64,000 nt of DNA. Origin: Xanthomonas sp. 3793. GTDB taxonomy: Bacteria; Pseudomonadota; Gammaproteobacteria; Xanthomonadales; Xanthomonadaceae. Each line of letters opens with the position of its first letter. Within the stretch, counting starts at the first letter, position 1. The stretch is taken from positions 434,001-498,000 of the forward strand of contig NZ_JANTYU010000003.1 of assembly GCF_024806835.1 (NCBI RefSeq). Direction: 5' to 3'. A program made the translations under genes and the position numbers. This document shows positions 1 to 9,660 of the stretch, piece after piece. The notes under the pieces were generated by a model that saw only the letters and a program-made list of their open reading frames with translations, ran no database searches and was not told the DNA's origin.

Positions 1-946
1 CGGCCTGACGTGGCAACAGCTGTGCAGCCATCACCGGGTCGGCGCCATTGTTGAGCGCGTGTTCGGCGCGCTCCAGGTCGGACAGATGCGTGCGGACCGG
101 CGACAGCAGCGACTTGCGCCTGGACCCATCGCAGCGTGCGCTGCGTTGTTCCAGCGTCGCCAATGCCTCGCGGATGCGGCGGCTGGCTTCGCCCTTGAGG
201 TCGGGCAAGGTTTCGTGTGCGATCGGCGCGGCCTTGTACGCATCGCCGGTGGCTTCGCTGCCCATGTCGGCCTGATTTGCGGCCAGCGCAGGATTGAAGC
301 GCACGTCCGGCGGCGGGCGTGCCTTGGCCACCTGCGTCTGCGGCCCGTTGAGCATGTCGTTGAACTTCTTCATGCCGCGATTCATTTCCTGCATCGCCAC
401 GTCGCCCAGCGTGCCGTCGCTCTTCCAATCCTTGGCAAAGCGCGTGTCCTGGTACTGCACCGGGTTGACCCGCTCCATCACGTTGCGCGCCTTGCCCTGC
501 GCGCGCGCGTCGGTCATCCCCGGCGGCACTGCGCCGCCTTGCGCCATCGGGTCCACCTTGGTGTCGAGCGGCATGCGCAGACGGCCCTCGCGGGTATACA
601 GCTGCGCTGCCATCGATGCATCGGCCGGCGCGTTGGCGGCCGCGACCTGACGCTGCGGCGGCGGGGTGCGCGTGGGCGGCGGCGCACGACGGGCGGCCGA
701 TGCGGAAGCGGCGCTGGCGCGTTGTTGCCGCCTGAGCTGCTCCTGCGGCGGCGGCTCGACCGGCGGCGCCGGCGGCGTCACCTGCGGACGCGGCAGGAAA
801 TACACCTGCAGGCTTTCATCCTGCTGCACGGCCAGACGCGGAGCCGGCATGTACAGCAACAGGCACGCAAGAAAAAACAGGATGGCGCCCGTGCATGCGG
901 CTGCAGCAACATGCGCGACAAGCGCTTCCTTCCTGCGGGTGATCAC
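1..946 (-). CDS. Hypothetical membrane-anchored protein, C-terminus off the window
   Basis: An open frame on the minus strand runs from a GTG at 946 to the left edge without a stop, so at least 315 residues are present and the C-terminus is missing. The N-terminus has one hydrophobic segment at about residues 14-33, followed by a proline-rich stretch (about 50-100, with PPAPP and PPPQ runs) and then a charged, glutamine-rich region. A TonB-like layout (membrane anchor plus proline-rich spacer) fits, but no TonB domain is visible and I do not recognise the family. The start is uncertain because no clear ribosome binding site precedes the GTG. The plus-strand frames over it have the arginine-rich composition of antisense shadows. 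Confidence 0.55.
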   Translation of the reverse strand, partial: MITRRKEALVAHVAAAACTGAILFFLACLLLYMPAPRLAVQQDESLQVYFLPRPQVTPPAPPVEPPPQEQLRRQQRASAASASAARRAPPPTRTPPPQRQVAAANAPADASMAAQLYTREGRLRMPLDTKVDPMAQGGAVPPGMTDARAQGKARNVMERVNPVQYQDTRFAKDWKSDGTLGDVAMQEMNRGMKKFNDMLNGPQTQVAKARPPPDVRFNPALAANQADMGSEATGDAYKAAPIAHETLPDLKGEASRRIREALATLEQRSARCDGSRRKSLLSPVRTHLSDLERAEHALNNGADPVMAAQLLPRQA

Positions 947-1519
947 AATGCGGGAGACCGATAAGGTAAGAGACGGGCACCGCACCACCAACCCTGGTGC
1001 GGAGCGCGCAAATCTAGCGGTCGCGGCGTTTATGCGCGTTTGAAATTCGTTGTCTGCTCGACAGGGACCAGTCGCCATTCACATTGAGCGCAGGCCCCGG
1101 CTCTACCGATCACCCATCGCGCAGCCACGGCGCGCTGGCCGGTGCCCGATGATCGGCCGGGCAGTCCCGGGCCCGGCACTGACGCAGACAAGCCGACGTC
1201 GGCACCTGCGCGCGCGCAGCGCCATCATCCGCGGGCATGTCGTCGACCTCGGCCATGCGCGCTTGCCGCTTGCCTGTCGTGCGCTGGCGCACTTCTTGCA
1301 GCGATGGCATTGGACTCAGCACGCCGGCGCGCCGCTCAAGCTGACTGGATCGGCGCCGATACGCCTGGATTGGCGCACGTTGCGGCGGCGCGCCGGATCA
1401 CCTTGCTGAATCCCGTTGTCACTGCGCGAAGTCTGCCGGCGTTGCGGCAGCGCACGCGGTCCCGCCTGCCACTTCGGTCGTTTACCATGCCTGACGCCAC
1501 TGCCCGTTCTGGAGATGCC
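947..1519. other. Intergenic region, divergent promoters
   Basis: About 570 bp separate two divergent genes. I see no convincing gene, RNA or terminator. The trehalase frame stays open upstream to 1142, but that extension has no signal peptide or ribosome binding site and is treated as non-coding. Confidence 0.4.
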
Positions 1520-3193
1520 ATGAGTTCTGCCGCGCCCCCGTGCTGCACGTCGCTGCTTGGCCTGTCGCTGAGCATGTTCGTCGCGCCATGCACGCTGACT
1601 GCCGCGCCGATGGACACTCCGGTCGTCAATGCGCCTGCGTCCACGCCGCCGACGCCCGATGTGGCCTACCCGGAACTGTTCCAGGCCGTGCAGAGCGGCG
1701 AGCTGTTCGACGACCAGAAGCATTTCGTCGACTTCCTGCCGCTGCGCGACCCGGCCCTGATCAATGCCGACTATCTGGCGCAGCACGATCACCCCGGCTT
1801 CGATCTGCGCAAGTTCGTGGATGCCAATTTCGAAGAATCGCCGCCGGTGCAGACCGACGCCATCCGCCAGGACACGGCACTGCGCGAACACATCGACCTG
1901 TTGTGGCCGAAGCTGGTGCGCAGCCAGACCCACGTGCCACCGCACAGCAGCCTGCTGGCGCTGCCGCACCCGTACGTGGTGCCGGGCGGGCGCTTCCGCG
2001 AGGTGTACTACTGGGATTCCTACTTCACCATGCTCGGCCTGGTGAAGAGCGGCGAGACCACGCTCAGCCGTCAGATGCTGGACAACTTCGCCTACCTGAT
2101 CGATACCTACGGGCATATCCCCAACGGTAACCGCAGCTACTACCTCAGCCGCTCGCAGCCGCCGTTCTTCTCCTACATGGTGGAACTGCAGGCCGGCGTG
2201 GAAGGCGAGGCGGTCTATCAGCGGTATCTGCCGCAGCTGCAAAAGGAATACGCGTACTGGATGCAGGGCAGCGACGGGCTCCAGCCCGGCGAAGCCGCGC
2301 GCCATGTGGTGCGCCTGGCCGATGGCAGCGTGCTCAACCGCTATTGGGACGAGCGCGACACGCCGCGTCCAGAGGCCTGGCTCCACGACACCCGCACCGC
2401 AGCCGAAGTAAAGGACCGTCCCGCCGCCGAGGTTTACCGCGACCTGCGCGCCGGTGCCGAGAGCGGCTGGGACTACACCAGCCGCTGGTTGGCCGATGGG
2501 CAGAACCTGCGCACCATCCGCACCACCGCCATCATCCCGATCGATCTCAACAGCCTGCTGTATCACCTGGAGCGCACCCTGGCGCAGGCGTGTACGCAGC
2601 CGGGCGCCGAGTGCACGCTCGATTACGCCGCACTGGCGCAGCAACGCAAGCAGGCCATCGAGGCGCATCTGTGGAACGCCGCCGGCTACTACGCCGACTA
2701 CGACTGGCAGAACCGCACGCTCAGCGACCAGGTCACCGCCGCTGCGTTGTATCCGCTGTTCGCAGGCCTGGCGTCGGATGCCCATGCCAAGCGCACCGCC
2801 ACCGTGGTGCGCGCGCGTCTGCTACGCCCCGGCGGCCTGGCCACCACCGCGGTGAAGACCGGCCAGCAATGGGACGAGCCCAATGGCTGGGCGCCGCTGC
2901 AGTGGGTGGCGGTGGACGGCTTGCGTCGCTACGGCGAAGACGCACTGGCGCGCACCATCGGCGAACGTTTCCTCACCCAGGTGCAGGCGCTGTTCGCGCG
3001 CGAGCACAAGCTGGTCGAAAAATACGGCCTGGATGCCGATGCGGCCGGTGGCGGCGGCGGCGAATACGCCTTGCAGGACGGCTTTGGCTGGACCAATGGC
3101 GTGACCTTGATGCTGTTGAATCTGTATCCGGACTCAGCGACCCAGGCGGCGCCGGCCAAACGCGTGCGCAAGCCCGAAGCGGCCACGCGCTGA
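1520..3193 (+). CDS. treA: Periplasmic alpha,alpha-trehalase (GH37)
   Basis: Hydrolyses trehalose to two glucose molecules in the periplasm. The 557-residue product is close to the usual length of bacterial TreA. Both family signatures are visible: PGGRFREVYYWDSY at about 154-167 and QWDEPNGWAPLQW near 449. ESGWDYTSR at about 315-323 carries the aspartate generally taken as the catalytic acid, and a glycine run before EY lies near 510. The start at 1520 was chosen because GGAG lies 5 bases upstream and a hydrophobic signal segment follows (about 10-28). The C-terminal tail is basic. It stands alone, convergent with the arabinanase gene, and suggests use of trehalose from host or environment. 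Confidence 0.93.
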   Translation: MSSAAPPCCTSLLGLSLSMFVAPCTLTAAPMDTPVVNAPASTPPTPDVAYPELFQAVQSGELFDDQKHFVDFLPLRDPALINADYLAQHDHPGFDLRKFVDANFEESPPVQTDAIRQDTALREHIDLLWPKLVRSQTHVPPHSSLLALPHPYVVPGGRFREVYYWDSYFTMLGLVKSGETTLSRQMLDNFAYLIDTYGHIPNGNRSYYLSRSQPPFFSYMVELQAGVEGEAVYQRYLPQLQKEYAYWMQGSDGLQPGEAARHVVRLADGSVLNRYWDERDTPRPEAWLHDTRTAAEVKDRPAAEVYRDLRAGAESGWDYTSRWLADGQNLRTIRTTAIIPIDLNSLLYHLERTLAQACTQPGAECTLDYAALAQQRKQAIEAHLWNAAGYYADYDWQNRTLSDQVTAAALYPLFAGLASDAHAKRTATVVRARLLRPGGLATTAVKTGQQWDEPNGWAPLQWVAVDGLRRYGEDALARTIGERFLTQVQALFAREHKLVEKYGLDADAAGGGGGEYALQDGFGWTNGVTLMLLNLYPDSATQAAPAKRVRKPEAATR

Positions 3194-3339
3194 GCGTGCG
3201 CCAGCGGATGCCGGGCATTGCTCGGCGGCGCTGGCGGCAGCGTAGTTTCGGCAGTCGGCAGCGCCGGCAGATCACGGCAACACGCATCGCCCGATCGCTG
3301 CGCCATTGCAGGGAGCAGCAGCGTGCCCATTGATCGCTG

Positions 3340-4344
3340 CTACTGCACCACCGGCCATGCACTGCCGTCATACCCCAGCCGATTGATGCCCAGGCGCGCG
3401 TCGCCGCGGTCGTCGTAGTAGTGGTAGACCAGGATGTCGCCGTCGCCATCGCGGAACACCGATTGCCCGCCTGGCCCATGCATGCTGCCCAAGCCGGACT
3501 GGATCACCGTGCCGCCGCCGTTGCGCATGTCCACACCGGCGCGATCCAGATACGGCCCGGTCACCGAGCGCGCACGCCCCACCGCGATCTTGTAGGTGCT
3601 GCTGGCGCCCTTGCAGCACGCATCGAACGACACGAACAGGTAGTACCAGCCATTGGCCTGCTGGATGAAAGGTGCCTCCACCGCGCCTGGGGACGGCCGG
3701 CTCGCCAGGCTGTAGCGCGCCGTGTTGCCGGACAGCTGCTTGCCGGTGCCCGGATCGAGCTGGATCAGCTTGATGCCCGACCAGAACGAGCCGAACGCCA
3801 GCCACCACCTGCCGTTACCGTCCACCACCAGATTGCCGTCGATGGCGTTGTAGTCGTCGCTGCTTTTGGAGGTGTAGACAATGCCTTGATCCTTCCACGA
3901 GCCAGGCTTGCCGGTGCTGCTGCTGGCAAGCGCAATCGCCGAGGTGTTGGTGGCGAACTTGGAGGCGGTGTAATACATCAGGTACTTGCCGCCGTGGAAG
4001 GACACATCCGGCGCCCACAGCTGGTTGTCCGGGTTGTAGCTGCGCACCCAGCTCGGCATGCTGCTGAAGATTGCACCCGCATTGCTGAACTTGGTCCGGT
4101 CGGTACTGGTGACCACGCCGGTGGTGGCATAGATGTAGTAACGCCCATCGCTCAACTTGAGCATCGACGGATCGTGCACGATGGTGTCGCCGCTCACCAC
4201 ACCCGGCCCCACTGCCGCCTGCACGGGTGCGCTGTGCAAGCCGGTCGCAGCAGCGGCCAGGGTCAACAGTGACGCGGTTGCGCCGCCACGCAGCGACATT
4301 CCAGACCAGCCCCCATCCACTCCACTGCCACGAACAACGCGCAT
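3340..4344 (-). CDS. Secreted arabinan endo-1,5-alpha-L-arabinosidase (GH43)
   Basis: Predicted endo-arabinanase cutting the arabinan side chains of pectin. The 334-residue protein has an N-terminal signal (hydrophobic about 23-43, ending QAA) and a GH43 five-bladed propeller. The three acidic residues expected for GH43 are visible: Asp58 in VHDPSM, Asp169 in NAIDGN and Glu223 in VEAPF. The start at 4344 has AAGGAG 8 bases upstream; the frame is open further upstream but without signal. The cysteine pair DACC at about 241-244 fits extracytoplasmic folding. With the expansin-like protein at 11.6 kb it points to plant cell-wall attack. Confidence 0.9.
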   Translation of the reverse strand: MRVVRGSGVDGGWSGMSLRGGATASLLTLAAAATGLHSAPVQAAVGPGVVSGDTIVHDPSMLKLSDGRYYIYATTGVVTSTDRTKFSNAGAIFSSMPSWVRSYNPDNQLWAPDVSFHGGKYLMYYTASKFATNTSAIALASSSTGKPGSWKDQGIVYTSKSSDDYNAIDGNLVVDGNGRWWLAFGSFWSGIKLIQLDPGTGKQLSGNTARYSLASRPSPGAVEAPFIQQANGWYYLFVSFDACCKGASSTYKIAVGRARSVTGPYLDRAGVDMRNGGGTVIQSGLGSMHGPGGQSVFRDGDGDILVYHYYDDRGDARLGINRLGYDGSAWPVVQ

Positions 4345-4618
4345 CGGCCCACTCCTTGAACAACGTAAAGACGTTTTCTGCAGGACCAATCTAGCCAAGC
4401 GGCAATGCCATGAATCCGACGCTGATCTCAGAAGCACGGCGCAGGCAACCTGGAAGCGTGTTTTGCGACGCACCTTCAACGCGGAGCGTGCGATGCAGCT
4501 GAGTGCCGGGCATGCGCATGTGGATCCAATCCCGATCGCAGCGACGTCGTGCACAGCGGCCTACGCCCCGCATGTGTCACCGATGCGCTGCCTCGTCATC
4601 AACGCAAGGCCCTACGCG

Positions 4619-6718
4619 TCATTCCACCCGCACGCGCAGATCCCGATTGGCGGTCGCCGTATTGCCGCTGTAATCGCGCGCGGTAATGCGCAGGACGTAG
4701 TCGCCCGGCGGCAGCGCACCGGCTTGCCACTTCCCGCTGCCAAGACGGCCATCGCGCACCGTGTTGCCGACCATGTAGCGGAACCGCGTCACCGCGCTGC
4801 CATGCACGGTGATACCGCTATCGGGCGCGTAGGCGGTCAAGACGGCATCCGGGTCACTGGGCATGCGGTCGAACACGATCGTCATGCGCGGCTCCGCTTC
4901 GCCGGCCAGAGGCGTGCCCTGCGCATCCAGCACTTGATAGCCGAGCGCGTACAGCCCCAGACGACGACGCGGCAAATTGCGATCCACCTGGTCCCACGCC
5001 TCGACCACGATCTGCACCCCCGCCGCGCGCGGCACCTGTACCACGCCGTTGGTCACCGGCAATGGCTGGCCCGCAGCATCGAGCAGACTCAGCTTGTCGA
5101 TACGCGGCGCCACATGATCCGCGTAGCCGACAAGCCCCAGCTGCACCGCATTGCGCTCGAAGCCGTTGGCACCAACAGTCAGATGCACATGCGCCATGCC
5201 ATTGAGCGTGCCCAGTGCATCGCCGGCACGAAATCGCGTACCGCGCAGTACGCGCATACGCTCGGGTTTGCCGTCGGCGTCGGCCAGCAGATGAAAGCGT
5301 GCTGGATCCAGCGGCTTGCCTTGCGCGGTACGGCCCACGCGCAGATGGATGTAGCCGATCGTATCCAGTGCCAGACCTTCACTCAATTGCCCCAGCCCCC
5401 AACTGGCGTTGGGACTGGACACCTTGGCATCGGCAATCGCAACGACCGTCTGGCCGACGTCGCCGCGGATATCCAGGCCCGCATGCAGATGATCGCGACT
5501 GACTCCCTGGTAGTTACCGCGCACCTCGCCGAGCGTGCCCACCACTTCATGCCAGCCGGTCTGCGGCTGTAACGGCCAGCGGCCCTGGGTGACGGGCAAG
5601 GGCTGCGCATCGGCCGGCCCGACCACGGGCGCGGCATCCGCGTTGGCCGCAGTTGCCGGCACCAACCGATGCACGCGCGCGCTGCCCGCGTCGCTGACGT
5701 ACACCACGCCCTGCGCATCCACCGCCATCCCCGCCGGGCGCGACAGGCGTTGCATCACGTCCTCGCCGCTCATCGTCACCACATGCCCGGCACGCGTCAC
5801 CTGCAGCACGCGCCCGCTTGCATCGCCCACGTACAGCACGCCGTCATGCGTGATGGCCAGCGCCATCGGCCGATACAGCAGCGGACTGAGGTCGGCAGGA
5901 TCGCCACCGACCAAGGTACTGACGCTGCCATCGGGGGCAATACGGCGGATCGCGTCGTTACGCATGTCGGCCACCCACACCACACCGTGCGCATCCACCT
6001 CAAGGTCGGTCGGCGTATCCAGGCGCGCCTGATCGCCGACGCCATCGGCCATGCCGGGCAAGGCGCCGCCGGCCAGGGTGCGGACCTGTCCATCGGGCGC
6101 GATCACGCGGATGCGATCGTTGTAGGTATCGGCGACATACACGCGCCCCTGCGCATCCACCGCCACGCCCATCGGCCCATTGAAACGTGCCTGCGCCGGG
6201 GCACCATCGCGAAACCCGGCACGGCCGTCGCCGGCCAGCGTGGTCACTACGCCTTGTGGTGTGCGCTTGCGGATCGCATGGTTGCCGGTGTCGGCGATAT
6301 ACAGATTGCCGGCCGTGTCGAAGGCGATCCCCGATGGCGTATTGAACGCCGCGGCCGCGCCCGTGCCATCGGCAAAACCTTCGCGCCCGCCCGCGAGCGT
6401 CTGCACGCTGCCGTCGGGAAGCATGGCGCGGATGCGGTTGTTGTCGCCGCCGTCGGCGATGTACAGCGCGCCATCCGCGTCGATCGCCAGGCCGTAGGGG
6501 TCGGCAAACTGCGCCTCGGTCGCGCGGCCATCCTGCGCGCCACGCACACCGTTGCCGGCCACCCACTGCAACTGCGCCCGCCATCCCAATGGCGTCGCAG
6601 CCGGGCCCTGCGCCTGCGGCAAGGCCCTTGGCGCCGGCACCCACCACCATGTCGCCAGCAACGCGCTTGCGGTGGCCACCAGCACCGCACAGATCCACAG
6701 CTTGGGTCGTGTTGCCAT
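4619..6718 (-). CDS. NHL-repeat beta-propeller protein with LytM/M23-like domain
   Basis: The 699-residue protein begins with a membrane anchor or signal (about 8-27). Several NHL blades follow at about 45-360, each with the pattern P-x-G-(I/V/L)-A-V-D-x2-G-x-(I/V/L)-Y-(I/V)-A-D. From about 390 to 535 it changes to a fold like M23/LytM peptidases: HAGLD (HxxxD) near 410 and HVHLTVG (HxH) near 508 match the zinc-ligand motifs. The last 150 residues look like beta-sandwich domains. Whether it is an active endopeptidase or a degenerate binding protein cannot be told from sequence. It is probably periplasmic or outer-surface and lies alone between convergent and divergent neighbours. Confidence 0.8.
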   Translation of the reverse strand: MATRPKLWICAVLVATASALLATWWWVPAPRALPQAQGPAATPLGWRAQLQWVAGNGVRGAQDGRATEAQFADPYGLAIDADGALYIADGGDNNRIRAMLPDGSVQTLAGGREGFADGTGAAAAFNTPSGIAFDTAGNLYIADTGNHAIRKRTPQGVVTTLAGDGRAGFRDGAPAQARFNGPMGVAVDAQGRVYVADTYNDRIRVIAPDGQVRTLAGGALPGMADGVGDQARLDTPTDLEVDAHGVVWVADMRNDAIRRIAPDGSVSTLVGGDPADLSPLLYRPMALAITHDGVLYVGDASGRVLQVTRAGHVVTMSGEDVMQRLSRPAGMAVDAQGVVYVSDAGSARVHRLVPATAANADAAPVVGPADAQPLPVTQGRWPLQPQTGWHEVVGTLGEVRGNYQGVSRDHLHAGLDIRGDVGQTVVAIADAKVSSPNASWGLGQLSEGLALDTIGYIHLRVGRTAQGKPLDPARFHLLADADGKPERMRVLRGTRFRAGDALGTLNGMAHVHLTVGANGFERNAVQLGLVGYADHVAPRIDKLSLLDAAGQPLPVTNGVVQVPRAAGVQIVVEAWDQVDRNLPRRRLGLYALGYQVLDAQGTPLAGEAEPRMTIVFDRMPSDPDAVLTAYAPDSGITVHGSAVTRFRYMVGNTVRDGRLGSGKWQAGALPPGDYVLRITARDYSGNTATANRDLRVRVE

Positions 6719-6909
6719 GCAAGTCGCGTCTGTTCAAAGGAACCGCACTTTAAACGCGTTCGGCAACGTGCGAGGTTGGGTGTGGCAATGGACGCCGCGT
6801 GCAACGCCGCGTCGAGCTGCGGCAAGCGCAAGCCCCTGCGTGCGCAGGCGAGGGCTGCCGACATCCAGGCCGCGTATCATGCGCACTCTTTCACTCCAGG
6901 ATGGAACGC

Positions 6910-7605
6910 ATGGCCGTACGCTCGCTCAACGAATTTCTTGCCCACTCCAAGGAAAAGGACCTCAGCCCGGATCCGTTCGAGCTGGAAAACCCGCATCTGC
7001 TGGAAGTGCGCCTGGACGGCATGGTGTGGTCCAAGGCCGGCGCCATGGTCGCGCGCACCGGCAACGTCAAGTTCACCCGCGAGGGTCTGCTGGAACAGGG
7101 CCTGGGCAACCTGCTGAAGAAGGCCGTCAGCGGCGAAGGCATGCAGCTGATGAAGGCCGAAGGCCAGGGCCGTGTGTATCTGGCCGACCTCGGCAAGCTG
7201 GTCACGCTGCTGCGTTTGAATGGCGAGGCGATCTTCGTCAACGGCAACGATGTGCTGGCGTTCGAGTCCGGTGTCGAACACAAGATCACGATGATGCGCA
7301 AAGTGGCAGGCATGCTGTCCGGCGGCCTGTTCAACGTGCGCCTGAGCGGCCACGGCATCGTGGCGATCACCTCGCACTACGAGCCGCTGACCCTGCCGGT
7401 CACCACCGCCAGCGGCCCGGTGTTCACCGACCCCAACGCCACCGTGGCCTGGTCGGGCACGCTGACCCCGGAGCTGGTGACCGACGTGTCGATCGGCACG
7501 CTGTTTGGCCGCGGCTCGGGCGAAAGCCTGCAGATGCGCTTCGCCGGCGAAGGCTGGGTGGTGGTGCAGCCGTACGAAGAAGCCAGTTTCCAGGCCAAGG
7601 GCTGA
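6910..7605 (+). CDS. AIM24 / TIGR00266 family protein
   Basis: A 231-residue soluble protein with the repeated beta-strand pattern of the AIM24 family, including the run AGMLSGGLFNVRLSGHG, glycine-rich turns (TLFGRGSGES) and a terminal region with FAGEGWVVVQP. Bacterial members have no settled function. The start at 6910 is preferred over 6901 because AGGA sits 8 bases before 6910. No signal or membrane segment is seen. The REP array begins about 110 bp downstream. Confidence 0.8.
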   Translation: MAVRSLNEFLAHSKEKDLSPDPFELENPHLLEVRLDGMVWSKAGAMVARTGNVKFTREGLLEQGLGNLLKKAVSGEGMQLMKAEGQGRVYLADLGKLVTLLRLNGEAIFVNGNDVLAFESGVEHKITMMRKVAGMLSGGLFNVRLSGHGIVAITSHYEPLTLPVTTASGPVFTDPNATVAWSGTLTPELVTDVSIGTLFGRGSGESLQMRFAGEGWVVVQPYEEASFQAKG

Positions 7606-7714
7606 TTCAGGCCACCCGGCAGCACTAGACAATGCGCATCACACGCTACGCAGCTAGGCGGTTTTCCAGTCACGACGCGGTGCGCAGTGACAGCGGCGCA
7701 TCCCGGCCCACCCT

Positions 7715-8462
7715 GTAGGAGCGCCCCCGGGCGCGATGTGGCCTTACCGGTAACGCCACATCGCGCCCAGGTGCGCTCATACGGTTTCCTGCATTCTGTC
7801 GCGGGCTGCACAGCTTCCGAGCTGCACTGGCCTGGCAGTGCGTGGTCGCGACATCGTGCGCATCAGATGCTTGCGCACGGCATGTCGTAGGAGCGCCCCC
7901 GGGCGCGAGGGCATTACCGGTAACGCCACATCGCGCCCGGGGGCGCTCCTACGGTTTCCTGCATTCTGTCGCGGGCTGCACAGCTTCCGAGCTGCACTGG
8001 CCTGGCAGTGCGTGGTCGCGACATCGTGCGCAACAGATGCTTGCGCACGGCAAGTCGTAGGAGCGCCCCCGGGCGCGAGGGCATTACCGGTAACGCCACA
8101 TCGCGCCCGGGTGCGCTCCTACGGTTTCCTGCGTTCTGTCGCGCGCTGCGCAAATACCGGGCTGCACTGGCTTGGCAGTGCGTGGTCGCGACATCGTGCG
8201 CAACAGATGCTTGCGCACGGCATGTCGTAGGAGCGCCCCCGGGCGCGAGGGCATTACCGGTAACGCCACATCGCGCCCGAGGGCGCTCCTACGTTTTCCT
8301 GCGTTCTGCCGCGGGCTGCACAGCGTCCGAGCTGCACTGGCCTGGCAATGCGTAGTCGCGACATCGTACGCATCAGATGATTGCGCACGGCATGTCGTAG
8401 GAGCGCCCTTGGGCGCGAGGGCCTTACCGGTAACGCCGCATCGCGCCCGGGTGCGCCCCTAC
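7715..8462. repeat. Five head-to-head REP pairs (BIME-like array), period about 170 bp
   Basis: GTAG-initiated palindromes start at 7715, 7887, 8057, 8227 and 8397. Each unit holds a REP of about 22 bp (GTAGGAGCGCCC...GGGCGCGA), a 22-bp centre with the self-complementary TTACCGGTAA, and the same REP inverted (7931-7952 in unit 2). About 104 bp of conserved spacer then lead to the next unit. Unit 1 has a degenerate right half. A GTAG tetranucleotide followed by a stem-loop is the recognised form of REPs mobilised by RAYT transposases; a RAYT lies at 58.4 kb. The array is unlike CRISPR: the repeats are palindromic and the spacers near-identical. Confidence 0.9.
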
Positions 8463-8474
8463 GGTTCTCATGGA

Positions 8475-9386
8475 TCACACCCAGCCGCGCTTGCGGAACC
8501 ATGCCAGCGGAATCACCACGCTCAGCGCGATGACGCCCAGCGCCCAGAAATAGTTGTCGTGCCCCTTCAGTTCGGGCATGTAGGCGAAGTTCATGCCCCA
8601 GATGCCGACCAGCACGGTGGGCGGGATGCCGACCACCGAGGCCACCGCCATCACCTTCATCACGTTGTTCTGGTCCATGTTGATCATGCCCAGCACGCTG
8701 TCGAGCAGGAACTCGATGCGGTCGTCCATGTGCTGCTGGAATTCGCTCAGGGTGGTCAGGTCCTTGTGCAGCATTCCGATACGCTTGGCCGCATCGGCGG
8801 CGAACCAGTCCGGGGCAGCGCCATCCAGATAGGTGATCAGGCGCAGCATGCCCTGCCCTGCATTGTGCAGCCCGCCCAGCTGGCGGCCCATGCCGCCGAC
8901 CTGATGCAGCATGCGCTCCAGGTCACGGGTTTTGTGCGGCTTGTCGAACACCTGCTGGGTGGTTTCGGTGACCTGGGCTTCGAGCGCCTCCAGCCGGTCT
9001 GCCAGGCGCCCGACCAATTGATCGAACATGCGCAGCAACAAGTCGTCGGAACTGTGGCAGGGATCGTGCTCCAGCCGCGCGACCAAGGCGTCGAACGAGC
9101 CGATGCGCTGCTCGCGCTGGGTCACCAGCATGCTCGGCGATAGCGCAAAGCCCAGCGGCGCGGTCGGACCATCGTCGTCCTGAAAGCGCGGCACGTTGAG
9201 GAACAGCACATCGCCCTGGCGGCGCACCCGGCTACTGAATTCGATCTCGCCGATGGCGGCACGATCGGGCAGCGCAAACCCCACCCGCTTGGCGGTGTCG
9301 TCCAACTCCTGCGGGGTCGGCTGGCACAGGTCGACCCAGTAGCCCTGTGCGTGATGGGTTCCGGCAATCGGGTGGATCGTGATCAT
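8475..9386 (-). CDS. corA: CorA-family divalent cation channel/transporter
   Basis: Predicted Mg2+ (or Co2+/Ni2+) uptake channel of the inner membrane. It is 303 residues long, as usual. The soluble N-terminal domain and long helices (about 110-240, with coiled character) precede two C-terminal membrane segments. The selectivity motif GMNF is at about residue 265 (GIWGMNFAYMPEL), and the tail after the second segment is basic (WFRKRGWV), as in CorA. It lies on the same strand as cycA with about 275 bp between, so a shared transcript is uncertain. Confidence 0.92.
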   Translation of the reverse strand: MITIHPIAGTHHAQGYWVDLCQPTPQELDDTAKRVGFALPDRAAIGEIEFSSRVRRQGDVLFLNVPRFQDDDGPTAPLGFALSPSMLVTQREQRIGSFDALVARLEHDPCHSSDDLLLRMFDQLVGRLADRLEALEAQVTETTQQVFDKPHKTRDLERMLHQVGGMGRQLGGLHNAGQGMLRLITYLDGAAPDWFAADAAKRIGMLHKDLTTLSEFQQHMDDRIEFLLDSVLGMINMDQNNVMKVMAVASVVGIPPTVLVGIWGMNFAYMPELKGHDNYFWALGVIALSVVIPLAWFRKRGWV

Positions 9387-9660
9387 GCGGCAGGCCGTGG
9401 CGGTGGATGGCCGCGAGCATCCGGCCCCACCTCATCGGCGTCAACGCCAATGCACCAGCACGCTCAGCTGACAGTGGCCTTCATCGCGGCGATGTGCAGC
9501 CGCAAACGCATCGTCCGCCCATGCGGAGCCTGCGTTGCAGCACTCGTCGAGCAAGCCCAACTAAAGCGGCGGCGCGCATGGCGATGTACGGACCGGCAGT
9601 GCAGTACCGCGCCGGTCATGCCGGCAGGTCACGCCGTGCCGGCCCTGCCACGCCGACCGC

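Noticed and set aside
1142..1519. N-terminal extension of trehalase
   Set aside because: In frame, but lacks signal sequence and ribosome binding site; the signal peptide and GGAG support 1520.
1316..2785. 489-residue minus-strand open frame
   Set aside because: Antisense of trehalase; no recognisable domain.
5669..7117. 482-residue plus-strand open frame
   Set aside because: Antisense of the NHL-repeat gene running into another frame of the AIM24 gene; no start or domain.
7842..8355. Repetitive short plus-strand open frames in the REP array
   Set aside because: They arise from the tandem repeat itself, lack ribosome binding sites and encode the same meaningless peptide in each unit.
7715..8462. 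CRISPR-like periodic repeats
   Set aside because: Repeats are palindromic REP pairs with nearly identical spacers of about 104 bp; CRISPR spacers differ and are about 30 bp, and no cas genes are present.
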